Shown here: positions 50,321 through 63,547 of the stretch, piece after piece
Position numbering within the stretch: position 1 is the first letter of the stretch
Layout of the letters: each line of letters opens with the position of its first letter
DNA from: Brugia malayi
Lineage: Eukaryota > Nematoda > Chromadorea > Rhabditida > Onchocercidae
Reading direction: 5' to 3'
NCBI RefSeq assembly: GCF_000002995.4
Contig: NW_025062479.1
Location: forward strand, 24,658,721-24,722,720
Length of the DNA stretch: 64,000 bases
Notes under the pieces: generated by a model
The model's database searches: none
The model's input: the letters and a program-made list of their open reading frames with translations, nothing else
Told to the model about the DNA's origin: nothing
Translations under genes and position numbers: made by a program

Positions 50321-53300
50321 AACGTGTGCATTGAATTAATGATGGTCGTATGATACCATGACTATTTCCAATATTCATTGTTGTTGTTGTTGTTGTTATT
50401 GTTTCATGATCAATTGGTGAATAAATATTTCGTTTAATATCATCCAATGTATTACAGATAGATTGTGATGAGCATGGATCAGAGCTAGAAGATGGTACCG
50501 CTGGTACCGGTGGTACCAAAGCACCACCTGCTTTAGCTGCTTTTACCAATGCTTGATATTCATCCATTGACATTGTTACATGTGGTTCTGGACCTAAATA
50601 TTATACTGATAATGAAATAATCTTAAAAAAAAAAACTCATAATTTTAATGTTAGTAAAAAAAAAAAAAAAAATTTCTTTCTTATTTTTTATTCTTAATTT
50701 TTTTAATGAAATAATTTGCATTAGTTTTAAATTTTAATTCAATTAAAGCCTTTTTTTTTCTCATCTAATTTTTCTTTTTTTTAGAGATTATGTGATGTTT
50801 ATATTTGTTGAAATGATAAATAAAAAAACAACTATGATGTTTATGTTTGTTGAAATGATAAATAAAAAAACAACTATGATGTTTATATTTGTTGAAATGA
50901 TAAATAAAAAAATAACTATGATGTTTATATTTGTTGAAATGATAAATAAAAAAACAACTATGATGTTTATATTTGTTGAAATGATAAATAAAAAAACAAC
51001 TATGATGTTTATATTTGTTGAAATGATAAATAAAAAAATAACTATAATGTTTATATTTGTTAAAATGATAAATAAAGAAATAACTATAATGACTATATTT
51101 GTTAAAATGATAAATAAAAAAACAACTATGTATGTTTATATTTGTTGAAATGATAAATAAAAAAAAAATAACAATCTTTTGATAAACAAAAAAAAGTAAC
51201 ACCTGCTCTAGCTAATGATGATAATGCTGAATTTGGTGGTAGCATTGCTGAACCACAACCATTTCGACGTAAATTTGCATAAGCTGCACTAGCAGCTACA
51301 GCTGCTTGTTGTCGTTGTAAACGCATCAAATTTGATTCGTACTAAAATTTTAATAAAATTTTACACCATAAAGCTAACCATGAAAGAATTACTTTAAAAT
51401 GGTTTTTTTTTTTTTTTGTTTTGTTTCTTAAATTTCATTCCAATTCCAATTATTAAAGTACGAAAAAGATACAATTAAAGAGTACAATTTATAGATGAAA
51501 AAATTTGCTTAAATTAGATTCAGAAAGTAAGTTTAAATAAAAGATTTTAGAAAATTTGAAGGAATATTTGAGAAAAAAAACAAAAAAAAACAAAATGAGA
51601 AGCATATGAATTGAAAAAAAAAAAGTAGGAAATAAGCTAATCTATAAATATTATCGTTTTTTTTTTTTCACTTATTTGGTATCATAAGTTTTTCTTTTAA
51701 AATATTAAAAAATATTTTAACAGTTTCCTTTTTTTTTTTGGAGGGGAGGGGGGAAGGGGATAGGGTGGAAGAAGAGAAGAGGAGAAGAGAGGAGGGGAAG
51801 GGAGAAAGAGAGAAAATAAAAATTTAAACAAAATAGGCTTCTATGCTTATAAAATATTATAGCATGAAATGAAGAGTAATAAAGGAATTTTATAATAAAT
51901 AAATGCTGATGTTGAAGGTAATAAATAATAAATAATAATAATAATAATAAATAATAATGATAATGATAATAATAAATGACAATGATAGTAATGAGAAATA
52001 ATAAATAATAATGATAATAAATAATAATAAATAATAATAATGATAATAATAATAAATGATAATAAATAACAATGATAATGGTACGAAATGATGATAAATA
52101 ACAATGATAACAATAATAAATGGTAATACATAACAATAACAGTAATGATAATAATAATAATAAGAAGAAGAAATAATAAATAATCATAATAATAATAGAT
52201 AATAACAATGATAATGAAAATAAATACTAATAAATAATAACAACGATAATAATAATAATAAACATACGGCATCGCTGCTGGTATCGAGCTGAGGTAGACC
52301 GATTAGAGCACTATGTGTCGGGGAATCAGGTGATGAGGAAGATAGAACTGAGGGTGAAACAGTTGAATTAGTAGGACTTAGCATCTAAAATAAATTTATT
52401 ATTAAATAAGCAAAAAAAAAAAAAAAAGATAAAATTTTTGAAAAATTATAAAAATTTTAAATCAAAATTTTAATTCATATATAATATATAAGAGCAAACT
52501 TTAGACACAATTAAATTTAAGCTCATTTCAACAATAGCTTAAATAATTATATCTAATTTTTTATATGAAATGATAACAATATTTCACTGATAAGAATGAT
52601 GATAATGATAATAATAATAATAATAAAGTAATAGTGATAATAATAATGATGATAATAATAATAATAATAATAATGATAATAAGATGAATGAATGAATTAT
52701 CAAACCGTATGAACAGCGGATGGACTAACAAGTGTCGCATCTGATTCCCTGCGATGAATCATTTGAGCTGCACTAAACATTGCTGCTAAAAATATATATT
52801 CCAGTAATTTTTTTTTTTAAATTAATTTAAAAAAAAATATTTTTAAAATTAATTTAAAATATAATTTAAATTTAATTAATTTAAAAAAAAATATATATAT
52901 ATAACATCCTCATTAAAGTGATTAATTGAAGTATAATAATACATCAATGTTGAGAATAAAAAAAAAAAAACACATTACTTAAATTATTAATTTAAAAAAA
53001 AAAAAAATTATTGCTTATTTTATTTTTAATATATAATATAAAATTAATAGAAATATTTTGTGCTAGATATTTTATGTAATTCGAAGAAAAAAAAAAGTTT
53101 TTCTTTAATAGAAAAATTTTTTTTTTATTTTTTTTATTTTAACACTCTTATTAATTCATCAATAATAAATGAATATTTTTTAAAATTTTAAAATTAAACA
53201 TTTTTATTGAAATAAATCGCATATGTAAGTATTAAATTAATACAAAATTAAAATTAATTTAAAAAATTTTTTAAAATTCAATATTTTTTTATTGGTATAA

Positions 53301-53610
53301 GTATTAAATTACTACAAAATTAAAAGGTAAATAACATACCTAGTGTACTCGATTATTTATTAATAAATAAATGTATATTTTTTAAAATTTTAAAATTAAA
53401 TATTTTTATTAAAATTAATCATATAAGTATTAAATTACTACAAAATTAAAAGGTAAACAACATACGTGGTGTACTTGAAGATGAAGTAGTATTGCATGGT
53501 TGATTCGAGGTAGTAATATTCATTGGTGTTGATAATTTTCTTGTTGTATTTGTATGAGCAGCTATTGTTACATGTGTTGTACCACTATTATTAACATTTG
53601 TATTACGATT

Positions 53611-53648
<38 letters not shown>

Positions 53649-56600
53649 GCATATGATTTAAACGTGAATTTTTCCGCCTTCTTAATTGTTCCTCATTTAA
53701 AATCCATTCTTTTTTCATACCAACCTATAAAATTATCTATTATTAAACAAAATTAATTATTAAATTTAATAAATTATTATTATTACTTTTTTTTTTTCTT
53801 TTATAAATTATTCAATGAAAAAAAAAAAAAAAAATATATAATTTACTAGCATAAAATTTATTATATTTATTAATAAATAATTTAAATACTATTTGAATAT
53901 CACACTATTCATTAGAGAATTTTTGTATTTAACAAATAAATAATTTTTTTATATTTATAGAATTTTGTATTTAACAAATAATAATAATAAATATATATAT
54001 ACTCAAAAGATTGGAGAAATTTATATTTAAAAATAAATATTTAAAAAAAAAAAAAAACTTACAGAAAAACATTTTCGTAGCCGGCATTTCTGACAAAATC
54101 GACGGCTTACCGAATTAATATCACAGTCATCCGAATAAGGACATTTAAATTCCTGAAATAATTAATTATTCAATTAATTTTCAATTAATTATTCAATTAA
54201 TTATTTCAAAACGTTTTAATAAGAATAATTTTTTATATCAAAAAAAAAAAAAAAAAAAAAAATAATTAAATAAAATTTATTATATTTCTATTAGTAGGAA
54301 AATAATAGAATAAATAATTAAATATAATAAAAATTTAAAATGTACCAATGCAAAAAAAAAAGAGGAAATAACCAAAAACAAAATGAATTTTAAAAAAAAA
54401 AAATAAAATATGAGAAATAAAAAATTAAATATGAGAAATAAAAAATAAAATGAATTAAATATGAGAAATAAAAAATAAAAAAAATAAACAATTAAATATG
54501 AGAAATAAAAAATAAAATGAATTAAATATGAGAAATAAAAATAAAATGAATTAAATATAAGAAATAAAAAATAAAATGAATTAAATATGAGAAATAAAAA
54601 AAATTAAAAATTAAATATGAGAAATAAAAAACAAAATGAATTAAATATGAGAAATAAAAATAAAAAAATAAACAATTAAATATGAGAAATAAAAAATAAA
54701 ATGAATTAAATATGAGAAATAAAAAATAAAATGAATTAAATATGAGAAATAAAAAATAAAATGAATTAAATATGAGAAATAAAAAATAAAATGAATTAAA
54801 TATGAGAAATAAAAAATAAAAGTTAAATATAAGGAATAAAAAATTAAAAAAAATAAAAAAATAAATATGAGAAATAAAAAATAAAAGTTAAATATAAGGA
54901 ATAAAAAATTAAAAAATAAATATGAGAAATAAAAAATAAAAAAATAAACAATTAAATATGAGAAATAAAAAATAAAATGAATTAAATATGAGAAATAAAA
55001 AATAAAAAAATAAAATGAATTAAATATAAGAAATAAAAAATAAAATTCAAACCTTAGGTCTTAGAGCATTTCTTCTGAAGAAAGCTTTACATGATTCGCA
55101 TGTGATAACATTAAAATTATAACCCGTTGCATGATCACCACATACGCGACACGTTTTTTGACGACGTCGTGCTTCCTTAAAAAGTAAAAAAAAAAAATTT
55201 TTTTTTTCAAAAATAAAATTTATTACAAAATATGTTTTTGTTTTTACTAATCATCGCTTTGGAATAAATTTTAAATAATTTTATAAATTTCATATTGTTG
55301 TAAAAGAAATTATTTATTTTTTATTTCCATAACAATTTCACAAAAATAAAATTTATTAAAAAAAATATGCTTGTGTCTTCTTTTTTTTTAAATAATCATT
55401 GTTTTGGAATAAATTTTAAGTAATTCTTACAAAATATACTTATGTTTTTTTTTTTTTTTTTTTAAAAAAATGTTTGGAATAAATTTTAAATAATTTTATA
55501 AATTTCATATTGTTATTGAAAAAAATATTTATTTTTAATTCTTATAATATTTCACATAAAAAAAAAAGACAATATTAAAATTTGTAAAAAATTCAATACA
55601 AAAAAAGTCATTTAGTCGATGAATAAAAAAAAAAAAAAAAAGAGTAATTATTATCATATATAATAATTATTTCTCGAATTTCCAATTAAATTATAATCAA
55701 TCTATCCGATTGTAAATGTTTCATATTTTCTTTTTTTTTTTGAATTCCATAATTTTAAAATTTATAATAGAAAAAAAAAAATATTAACAATAAAATTATT
55801 AAAATATAATCATCATATCCGATTGTAAATGTTTTTATATTATTTAAATTTTATAATTTTAAAATTTATAATAGAAATAAAATGTTAATTAAATGCTTCA
55901 AACAAACATCAGTGCCAGCTTCTATGTTTGGTGAACAACAACCACTGGATGACGGAGCATTTTGACGTACGCTACCGGTATTCATTGTTAATTCATCCAT
56001 CATATTTAAACCTACACCGGATAAACCACCTGCAAATAAATTAGCATCATTCTACAATCATTTGACAAAAATTTTAATTCAACCAATGAAAAATAACATT
56101 TTATTTTAAATTTTTTTTTTTAAAATTTTTAATAGATTTACTTAATAATAGATTTTAAAATTTATAATAGATTTAATTTACTTCAAAAAATATAATAGAT
56201 TTACTTTATAATAGATTTAATTTACTTCAAAAAATTTATAATAAATTTACTTTATAATAGATTTTAAAATTTATTTACTTCAAAAAATTTATAATAGATT
56301 TAATTTCTAATAGATTTTAAAATTTATAATACATTTAATTTACTTTAAAAAATTTATAATACATTTACTTTATAATAAATTTTAAAATTTATAATACATT
56401 TAATTTACTTCAAAAAATTTGTAATATAAAAAAATTTACTTTAAAATTTATAAAAAGTAAATTTCAAAAAAAAAAAAAACAAAACAAACAAACAATATCT
56501 TTTCTATAAGCAATAATATTTGCTAAATTAACTAGTTTATAGCTTTATATAAAACTAGAACGATAAGCTTAAATGCAATTTATTTATTAGCATTTATTTA

Positions 56601-59051
56601 CCAAAATATTTAGAAATTTTATATTACATTTATTTCAAATTTTTTTTTTCTCTTTTTACTTTGTATTATTCTAATCGAAAATAATATTTAACGAACTATT
56701 TGTCACACTTCATTTATTAAAATAATTTTAATTAATAATAATTATTAATTATTAGTTTTATCGTTTACCCTAAAATCACATTTTTTTTTATCAGTGACAG
56801 AAATAAAAAAAAATAAAAATAAAAGTAAAAGGAAGGAAGGAATAATTATATGATAAGAAATAATTAAAGAAATATTTTATTGCTACAATATTAATTTGAA
56901 TAAATTTAAAAGAATGAAAAAAAAAAAGAAGAAATTAAGAATTAATTAAAAAAATGAAAAAATTAAGAATTAATTAAAAAATGTCAATAAGTACAATAAG
57001 AAAGAAGGAACAATTATATGATAAGAAATAAATAATTCGAATAAATTTAAAAGAATGAAAAAAAAATTTAAGAATTAATTAAAAAAAAATAAAAAAATTT
57101 AAGAATTAATTAAAAAAAAATGAAAAAATTTAAGAATTAATTTAAAAAAAAAATGAAAAAATTTAAGAATTAATTTAAAAAAATGAAAAAAAAAATTAAT
57201 AATTAATTAAAAAATGAAAAAATTAAGAATTAATTTAAAAAATATGAAAAAATTTAAGAATTAATTTTAAAAAATGAAAAAATTTAAGAATTAATTTAAA
57301 AAAATGAAAGAAATTAATAATTAATTAAAAAAATGAAAAAATTTAAGAATTAATTTGAAAAAATGAAAGAAATTAATAACTACTTAAAAAAATGAAAGAA
57401 ATTAATAATTAATTAAAAAAATGAAAAAATTTAAGAATTAATTTTAAAAAAATGAAAAAAATTAATAATTAATTAAAAAAAATGAAAAAATTAAGAATTT
57501 AAAAAATATGAAAAAATTTAAGAATTAATTTAAAAAATACCAATAAGTACAATAACATATACTCTACCAAAAAAAAAAAAAAGAAAAACTGAAGTTTGGT
57601 AATTTAATATACCCTTCAATAATCGCAAAAGATTGCCTGCAGCAACTGCCGGCAATGAACCCGGTGCTACCGTTACCGTAATACCGGAACCACCACCACC
57701 ACCACCACCACCGTTACATCGTATTGCTGCTGCTGCTGCTGCATTAGTTGATGTTACCATGGTTGCTGCTGTATTACCAACTAGTGTACCCGTATCTGTA
57801 CCTGTTGTTATAATATTTTCACCCGATAAAATTTCTGCACCACTATTTGATATAATTGTTGATGCTGGTGCCGGTGCCGCTACCGCTGGCATTTGCGTTG
57901 TTACTGACGGATCATTACGCATTGATCCAGGACTATGAATAACTGGATCATCTGGTGTACTCATTTGCTGCTGAAATATTTTATTAAATTAAAAAGAAAA
58001 AAAAAGAAAAAAAAAAAAGATTATTGGAAAAATTTTTTCTTTCTCTCTCTCTCTCTCTCTTTTTGTCTCTTAAGAAATTTATAAATTTATTCATTTCATT
58101 TGCTTCTTTCTTTCTTTTTTTTTTTTTGATTATTTACAATTAATTAATTATATTAATTATATCATATTTTATTAAATTAATTATTTTTATTTAAAAAATA
58201 TAAAATTAAGTAAATTATCTATGTAGAGGGAAAAATTTTGAATATTTGATGTAAAAAAAAAAAAAATGAAAAAATTAATAATTTTATTTATTTATTATTT
58301 ATTTAACTATCTTCCAAATGTTTTGAAAATATCAAAAATTTCTCATTTCCTATATATTATCTTAACATATATATTTACATCATTTTATACTTTTTCAAAA
58401 GTAAAAAAAAAAGTTTTTTTTTTTGCAACAAATTGAAAATTTGCGAATTTTCTTTTGTTCTAAAATTCAACTGTGCTTTAAAAAAAAAAAAACCATTGTA
58501 CTTTTAAAATCTTTTAAATTTATTTTACTCCTGAAATAAAACTTTTGGTTGTCAAATAATGTGGAAAAGGGGGGAGAGGGGGGGTTTTCCATCCTTGGGA
58601 TGTACTTTACTATAACCTTTTTTACGAGAGTACAAGTCTGTAAAATAATAAAAATGAAGTACAACATAAGGACAGTTTTACGTTTAAAAAAAAAAAAAAA
58701 TTTCAATTTCAATTTTTTTTTTTTTCTACGTCAATTTTGATGTATTCAAGGATTCATAAATCTATGATGTACTTCTCATGAACTTTTCAAAAAAAAAAAA
58801 AAAAATTAAGTCATACATAACATTTGAAATGCATAAAAAGAAAGATGGAAAATTATTTGTGTGAATTTTGAAAGTTTATTAATTCTTAAAAAAAAAAAAG
58901 GAAAAAAGTAAGTTAATTGATAATTAATTGATAAGATAATTTATTTTTAATCAAATAATGATAATAATTCATCTGAAGAAGGAAAATTTTTGATAATTAT
59001 AATAAATACTTTGAATATATCTTAATTTTAAGTATCAAAATAAAACTTTTG

Positions 59052-59082
<31 letters not shown>

Positions 59083-62000
59083 GTGAGTTAATTGATAATT
59101 AATTGATAAGATAATTTATTTTTAATCATATAATGATAATTTAGAAATGCTTTTTTAAGTTATACTTAAATTAAACTAAAAAAAGGAAAATTGTTTTTTA
59201 AATTTTGTTATCATTTTTTTTTTTATTTGCTAAATTAAATATATACACTATTTTTTTCATTTTTCTTATAAAAATTATTGCTTTTTTTAAAAAAATTCTC
59301 ATCATCATAAGATTAGAAATTAAAAAAAAAAAAAAAAAAGAAAAGAAATTAGAATGAAAAATTGAAAATTTGTTTGATGAAACAAATTTTTGACAAAAAA
59401 TAAAATTAAAAAAAATTTTTTTGTTTAAATTTTGATAAATTAGTATGACACAGTCTTTCATATACAAATTCTTTACATTTAGATATTTTATTAAAAATTG
59501 AACTTTTCTATTTATTATTATTTTTTTTTTTTTCTCATTTACATCAAATGAAAAATTTATCATTGAATAATAATAATAATAAATAAAAGTGAAAGAATTT
59601 TTTAATTTGATTGAAAAAAAAAAAATTTTTTTTAAAAAATTAAAAAAAAAATTATAATTGCAATTTTGCAATTATAACTATTTGATTCATTTTTATTTCA
59701 ATAAAATTTCATCTTTTTCTTTTTTTCTTTCTCCCTCTCCCTCTCTCTCTCTCTCTCTTTCTACTTGTTTAAGTAAAAATTTAAATTTTTTTTTTTTAAT
59801 AAAAGCATATTGAGAAATAGTTTTTTGTGTTTTTGTGTTCAAAAAAAGAAAATATTTTTAGAAAAATTCATAATTGAAAAAAAAAAAAATGTATGATCGA
59901 ATGAGTCATAAAATTGAATATGAATGAGTCATAAAATTGAATCAATTTTTTTCTTTTTTTTGAATGCATTAAATTTCTTGATTTAATCCTTTTATGAAAA
60001 ATAGAAAATGATAATAGATAGTGAAAAAAAAAAAAAAAAAAAGCAAAAAATTCCATTTGATTAAATTTTATATTTTTCTTTTCTTTTTTCTAATTTTGAA
60101 AAATAATTTTAGGAATAAATAAAAAAAAAAAAAAATTTGAAATAATTTCAAATATTGCCACCAAGATAATAATAATTATCTTTTTTTTAAAAAAAAAAAT
60201 ATAGTATTTAATTCAAATATTTAATTTCAAATTTCTTAAAAATTAAACCTTTTTCTTTCCTTTTTTTTAAAAAAAAAGTTTATATTTGAAATAAAATTTT
60301 ATAAAAATTTATTTCGTTTCTGGAAAAAAAAAAAGAAAGGAGGAAATTAATTATTAATTTTAAATTACTAAAAGGAAATTTTTTTTTTTTTTTTTTTAAA
60401 TTAATCATTATCATAAATACATAAATGAATATTTATTAAAATTTCACATACATTTTATCATATTTTATACAATAATTCTAAATTAATAATTATATTGGAA
60501 ATGAAAGAATAAAAATAAATGAAAAAAAAGAAAAAATTTTTTTATTATTTTTAAATAAATGAAGAAAAAAAAAGGAATAAAAAAATAAATTAAATTTATT
60601 AAAGATAAATAGGAAATAAGAAATGATAAACATTTTGATAATTACCAGAATTTTAATAAATGTTTATTAGATATGAAAAAAAAAAAATCAAATTTTGAGC
60701 ATTTAAAAATTAAAAATTAATATAATTATAAATTATAATTAATAATAATTAAAAAAAATAATAATAATCAGAAATAACATCAAAATACGACAATATCTAA
60801 AAGATATAACAAAGCATTTAAAATAGAATTTTAATAAATAACAAATTTTTAAATCCTCAAAACAAAAACAAGAACAAAACATTCATCCTTCAAATGAAAA
60901 TAGTAAAAATTAAAAAAAAAAAAGCGGTATTTTAATTAATTAAAAAATTTTACAAATTTAATTAAAAAATTTTAAATGTAATATTTGAAATTTTTTGCAT
61001 AATAAATGTAAAAATTACAATAAGTAAATAAATAAAAATTATAATAATTATAATATAAATAAAAAATTGAAATGTATATTAATAAATGAAATAATCTTAT
61101 ATCTTATTCATTCCTCTATTTCAATGAATTAATCTATAAGATTTGAATTTTGAATTTAAAATTCTTTAATTAAATTTGCAAAAAAAAGAATTACCGCTCT
61201 TTTTTCTTTTTGTATATTATTTTTTGTTTTTTTAATTTTTACTATTTTGAAAATCTTTGCTTCTCCACTTGCATATTTTAATACAAATTTAAAATATTTT
61301 AATAAATTTTAAAATATTATTAAATCAAAAAAAAAAAAAAATTTTTTTTTCTTTCATACAAAATGAAATGGATTTTAATATAAATAAGCAAATACAAAAA
61401 CATTTCCATTTGATTGCATATATGTTGTTAAAGTATTAATTTTAAACATAACACATACAAAGACATACACAAACATACATAAACATACATAGACATACAC
61501 AAACATGCATAGACATACATAGACATATGCAAACATACACAGACATACATGGACACACATAAATAGACAGATTTTAAAATATGTATGTGAAAAATTCGTA
61601 TGTGTTGTGTAAATTGTATAGGTACATTACATTTCCATTTGATGCATATATATTAAAGTATTAATTTTAAACATTTAAACATAACACATACGTAGACATA
61701 CACAAACATACATACACATACAGAGACATACATACACATACATAAACATACACAGACATACATAAACACACAGATGTTGAATATGTATGTGAAATATTTG
61801 TATGTGTTGTGTAAATTGTATACGTACATCATATTTCCATTTGATGCATATATGTTGTTAAAGTATTAATTTTAAACATTTAAATATAACACATACACAA
61901 ACATACACAAACATACATAGACATACACAGACAGACAGATGTATGTGAAATATTCGTATTTGTTATGTAAATTGTATACATACACATTTTCATATTTATA

Positions 62001-63487
62001 TATGTGATTGGAACAAAAAAAAAAAGAAAAAATTGCAATAAAAAATATTCCCTATGTATGTGTGCTATGAAATTTTAAATGAAAAGGAAATAAGGAGGGA
62101 GAGAGAGAGGGAAAGAGAAGGAGAGAGAGAGAGAGAGGGAGAGAGAGAGGGAGAAGAAAAAAAAATTTAGAAATATGATAAAGCTAATTGTTTGCAATCT
62201 TTCAAACTACTATATATGCTTTCAAAAATTTTCATACTTTTTTTAAAATGTAATAATAATACAAATTGATAATAATAATAATGATCATAATAATAATAAT
62301 AATGATCATAACAATAATAATAATAATAATAATAGTATAGTAATACATTGATAAAAACAAACTGATAAAAAGTAATGATGATAATAATGATAAATAAAAA
62401 AATATATTTAAAAAAAAGTAAAAAATAAAAAATATATTTAAAAAAAAAAAAAAAAAATAATCAACTGGATTAGTTGGAAAAAAAAATATATATATATATA
62501 AATTTCAAATTTCATGACATATACTACTACTATTACTACTACACAACGATTGTTTACATAACATACAATATATACATACATACATACACTCACATACATA
62601 CATACGTACGTACGTACGTACGTAAACATAAATTACATTTTCAGTGCTTCATTTGATTACTGTTCAATGATCGTTTGTTGTATGCTAAAGTATATTTTGA
62701 TGTTTGACGTTTCATTTTAAGAAAAAAAAAAAAGAAAAGAGAAAGAAAGCAAAAATGAAGGTTACAAATAGGCAAGTTATATTTGAAACAGTCCCATTTA
62801 TCATTTTCATTAAATATATTTCATTCTCTCTCTCTCTCTCTCTCTCTTTTCTCTTTCTATTCTTTTTCATTTCAAAAAATATATATAAACTAATTAATTA
62901 ATTAATTAAAAATATATACTAATACTATTCATTTAAATATCTACATAAAAGTATACAAATAATAAAGTGAAACTTTCAAATAATTGCAATACAAATATTA
63001 AATGTAAAAAAGGAAAAAGTAATATTAATAAGAATTAAAAAATATTTTTTATAAAAAAAAAAAAACAAATTTATTTGCTTATATATAATTCAATCAATAA
63101 AATTAATTCATTTAATAAATTCAAAATGATTAACAAACAATTAGTAATAATAATAATATATTGCATTGCTATATTAATGCCAATAAAAATAAACAAAATT
63201 TTACTACAACAATAACCAATAACAGTAACAATAAGAAAATGGAAGAGAAAAAGAAAGCAATGAAAAAAGTAAAAAAAAAAAAAATATGAGAGAAATAAAT
63301 GAAAGATAGAATATTTATATATATATATATATACCTTAGCATAAAGTTTGAAGATATTCCATTGCATATAATTGTCCTGTGCTGCAGCTGCAGCTGCAGC
63401 TACTGTTGTTGTTGCTGATGATGATGATGGTGATGATGATGATGATGATGATGACATCGATGACAATAAGCTATTCATATCAGCCAT
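45168..63487 (-). CDS. daf-12: DAF-12-type nuclear hormone receptor
   Basis: Orthologue of DAF-12, the nematode VDR/LXR-like receptor for dafachronic acids that governs dauer or infective-larva entry, timing and lifespan; nuclear, ligand-gated transcription factor. Exons (minus): 63335-63487, 57613-57970, 55908-56029, 55053-55175, 54063-54152, 53466-53724, 52706-52785, 52268-52384, 51203-51341, 50324-50593, 49177-49347, 48577-48647 (or from 48651), 47844-48039, 46884-47046, 46525-46686, 45168-45336; about 880 residues. Low-complexity N-terminus (Ser, Ala, Gly runs). DNA-binding domain about 220-282: Cys at 220, 223, 237, 240 then 256, 262, 272, 275, with P-box [24 protein letters not shown], then 13 Gln from pure CAA. 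Ligand-binding domain about 615-870, ending with AF-2-like EALPKEFF. The exon 11 donor/exon 12 acceptor pair is uncertain. Intron 1 is 5.4 kb, and exon 2 has a Met that could start a shorter isoform. Confidence 0.96.
45580..45990 (-). repeat. Dispersed element, two tandem copies (~231 bp unit)
   Basis: Two copies in the last daf-12 intron starting ggtcgtatattg and sharing cattttatagtttaaatatt. Each contains the ~95 bp core (45641-45736 and 45873-45968) found inverted at 38285-38378. Confidence 0.9.
46240..46500. repeat. ~55-60 bp tandem repeat plus TTA tracts
   Basis: Five copies of aacctatgaaataaagtata and catagctattattatt in a daf-12 intron. Confidence 0.9.
47390..47755. repeat. ~120 bp tandem repeat, 3 copies
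   Basis: Near-identical units with ctataattataataagaagt, tatataatcgacaagtatta and tcatcccatccatc in a daf-12 intron. Confidence 0.95.
48040..48540. repeat. ~165 bp tandem repeat, 3 copies
   Basis: Units with ataattttataacttgaaat, tcatatcaattattaatgat and gatatcatatcatatca, beginning directly beside daf-12 exon 13. Confidence 0.9.
49380..50325. repeat. ~172 bp tandem repeat carrying a daf-12 donor
   Basis: Two clear units and degenerate earlier ones. actaac (GTTAGT donor, minus) recurs at 49973, 50145 and 50318 (real exon 10 donor), always as aatactaacgtg. Confidence 0.88.
50785..51175. repeat. 42 bp minisatellite, ~9 copies
   Basis: Units of gatgtttatatttgttgaaa and tgataaataaaaaaacaac in daf-12 intron 9. 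Because 42 is a multiple of three, open frames of over 100 codons appear on both strands without being genes. Confidence 0.95.
51720..52260. repeat. GA-rich tract and ATA/ATG trinucleotide array
   Basis: A G/A-rich block (51738-51815) followed by about 350 bp of AATAATGATAATAA repeats in daf-12 intron 8. A similar shorter array sits at 52595-52690. Confidence 0.9.
53210..53470. repeat. ~124 bp tandem repeat carrying daf-12 exon 6 donor
   Basis: The unit tactacaaaattaaaaggta, then aacatac, then gtgtact occurs at the real exon 6 donor (53466) and again 124 bp into the intron. A degenerate third copy lies near 53220. Confidence 0.88.
53611..53649 (-). repeat. Pure CAA x13 coding repeat
   Basis: Thirteen uninterrupted CAA codons encode the polyglutamine run after the DNA-binding domain of DAF-12. 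Confidence 0.98.
54380..55045. repeat. ~28 bp minisatellite between the two DBD exons
   Basis: More than twenty units of aatgaattaaatatgagaaa and taaaaaataaa fill the intron that splits the two zinc fingers of DAF-12. Confidence 0.95.
56110..56460. repeat. ~45 bp AT-rich tandem repeat
   Basis: Units of tttataatagatttaattta and cttcaaaaaa in daf-12 intron 2. Confidence 0.85.
56940..57540. repeat. ~28-30 bp AT-rich minisatellite
   Basis: About twenty units of gaaaaaatttaagaattaat with poly-A spacers in daf-12 intron 2. Confidence 0.92.
61400..61990. repeat. ~200-215 bp compound repeat, 3 copies
   Basis: Each copy joins catttccatttgatgcatat, taaagtattaattttaaaca, a variable (ACATAC)n block and gtatgtgttgtgtaaattgt, in daf-12 intron 1. 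Confidence 0.9.
62555..62625. repeat. CATA/CGTA microsatellite
   Basis: catacatacatac followed by (CGTA)n, an unusually CpG-rich tract for this window. Confidence 0.9.
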
Positions 63488-63498
63488 CCAAATTTAAT

Positions 63499-63506
63499 AA
63501 AGATAG

Positions 63507-63539
<33 letters not shown>

Positions 63540-63547
63540 CTATCTTT
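63499..63547. other. Long perfect palindrome beside the daf-12 start
   Basis: aaagatag plus T16 is followed directly by A17 plus ctatcttt. The 24 bp arms meet with almost no loop, 12 nt upstream of the daf-12 start codon. Confidence 0.85.

Larger units (their letters stand above)
57971..63334. other. 5.4 kb first intron of daf-12
   Basis: AT-rich with poly-A/T runs, a TC tract near 59730-59760, GA tract 62095-62155, ATA repeats 62250-62400 and CATACA repeats. No internal exon was recognised, though alternative first exons, as in C. elegans daf-12 isoforms, could hide here. Confidence 0.6.

Noticed and set aside
50765..51202. Open frames of over 100 codons on both strands
   Set aside because: A 42 bp repeat keeps both strands open; it lies in a daf-12 intron between two phase-matched exons.
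51717..52272. Several overlapping Tyr/Ile/Leu-rich open frames
   Set aside because: Products of the ATA/ATG trinucleotide array and GA tract.
57633..57938. Plus-strand frame of 101 codons
   Set aside because: Antisense shadow of daf-12 exon 2, whose minus frame is phase-matched to neighbouring exons.
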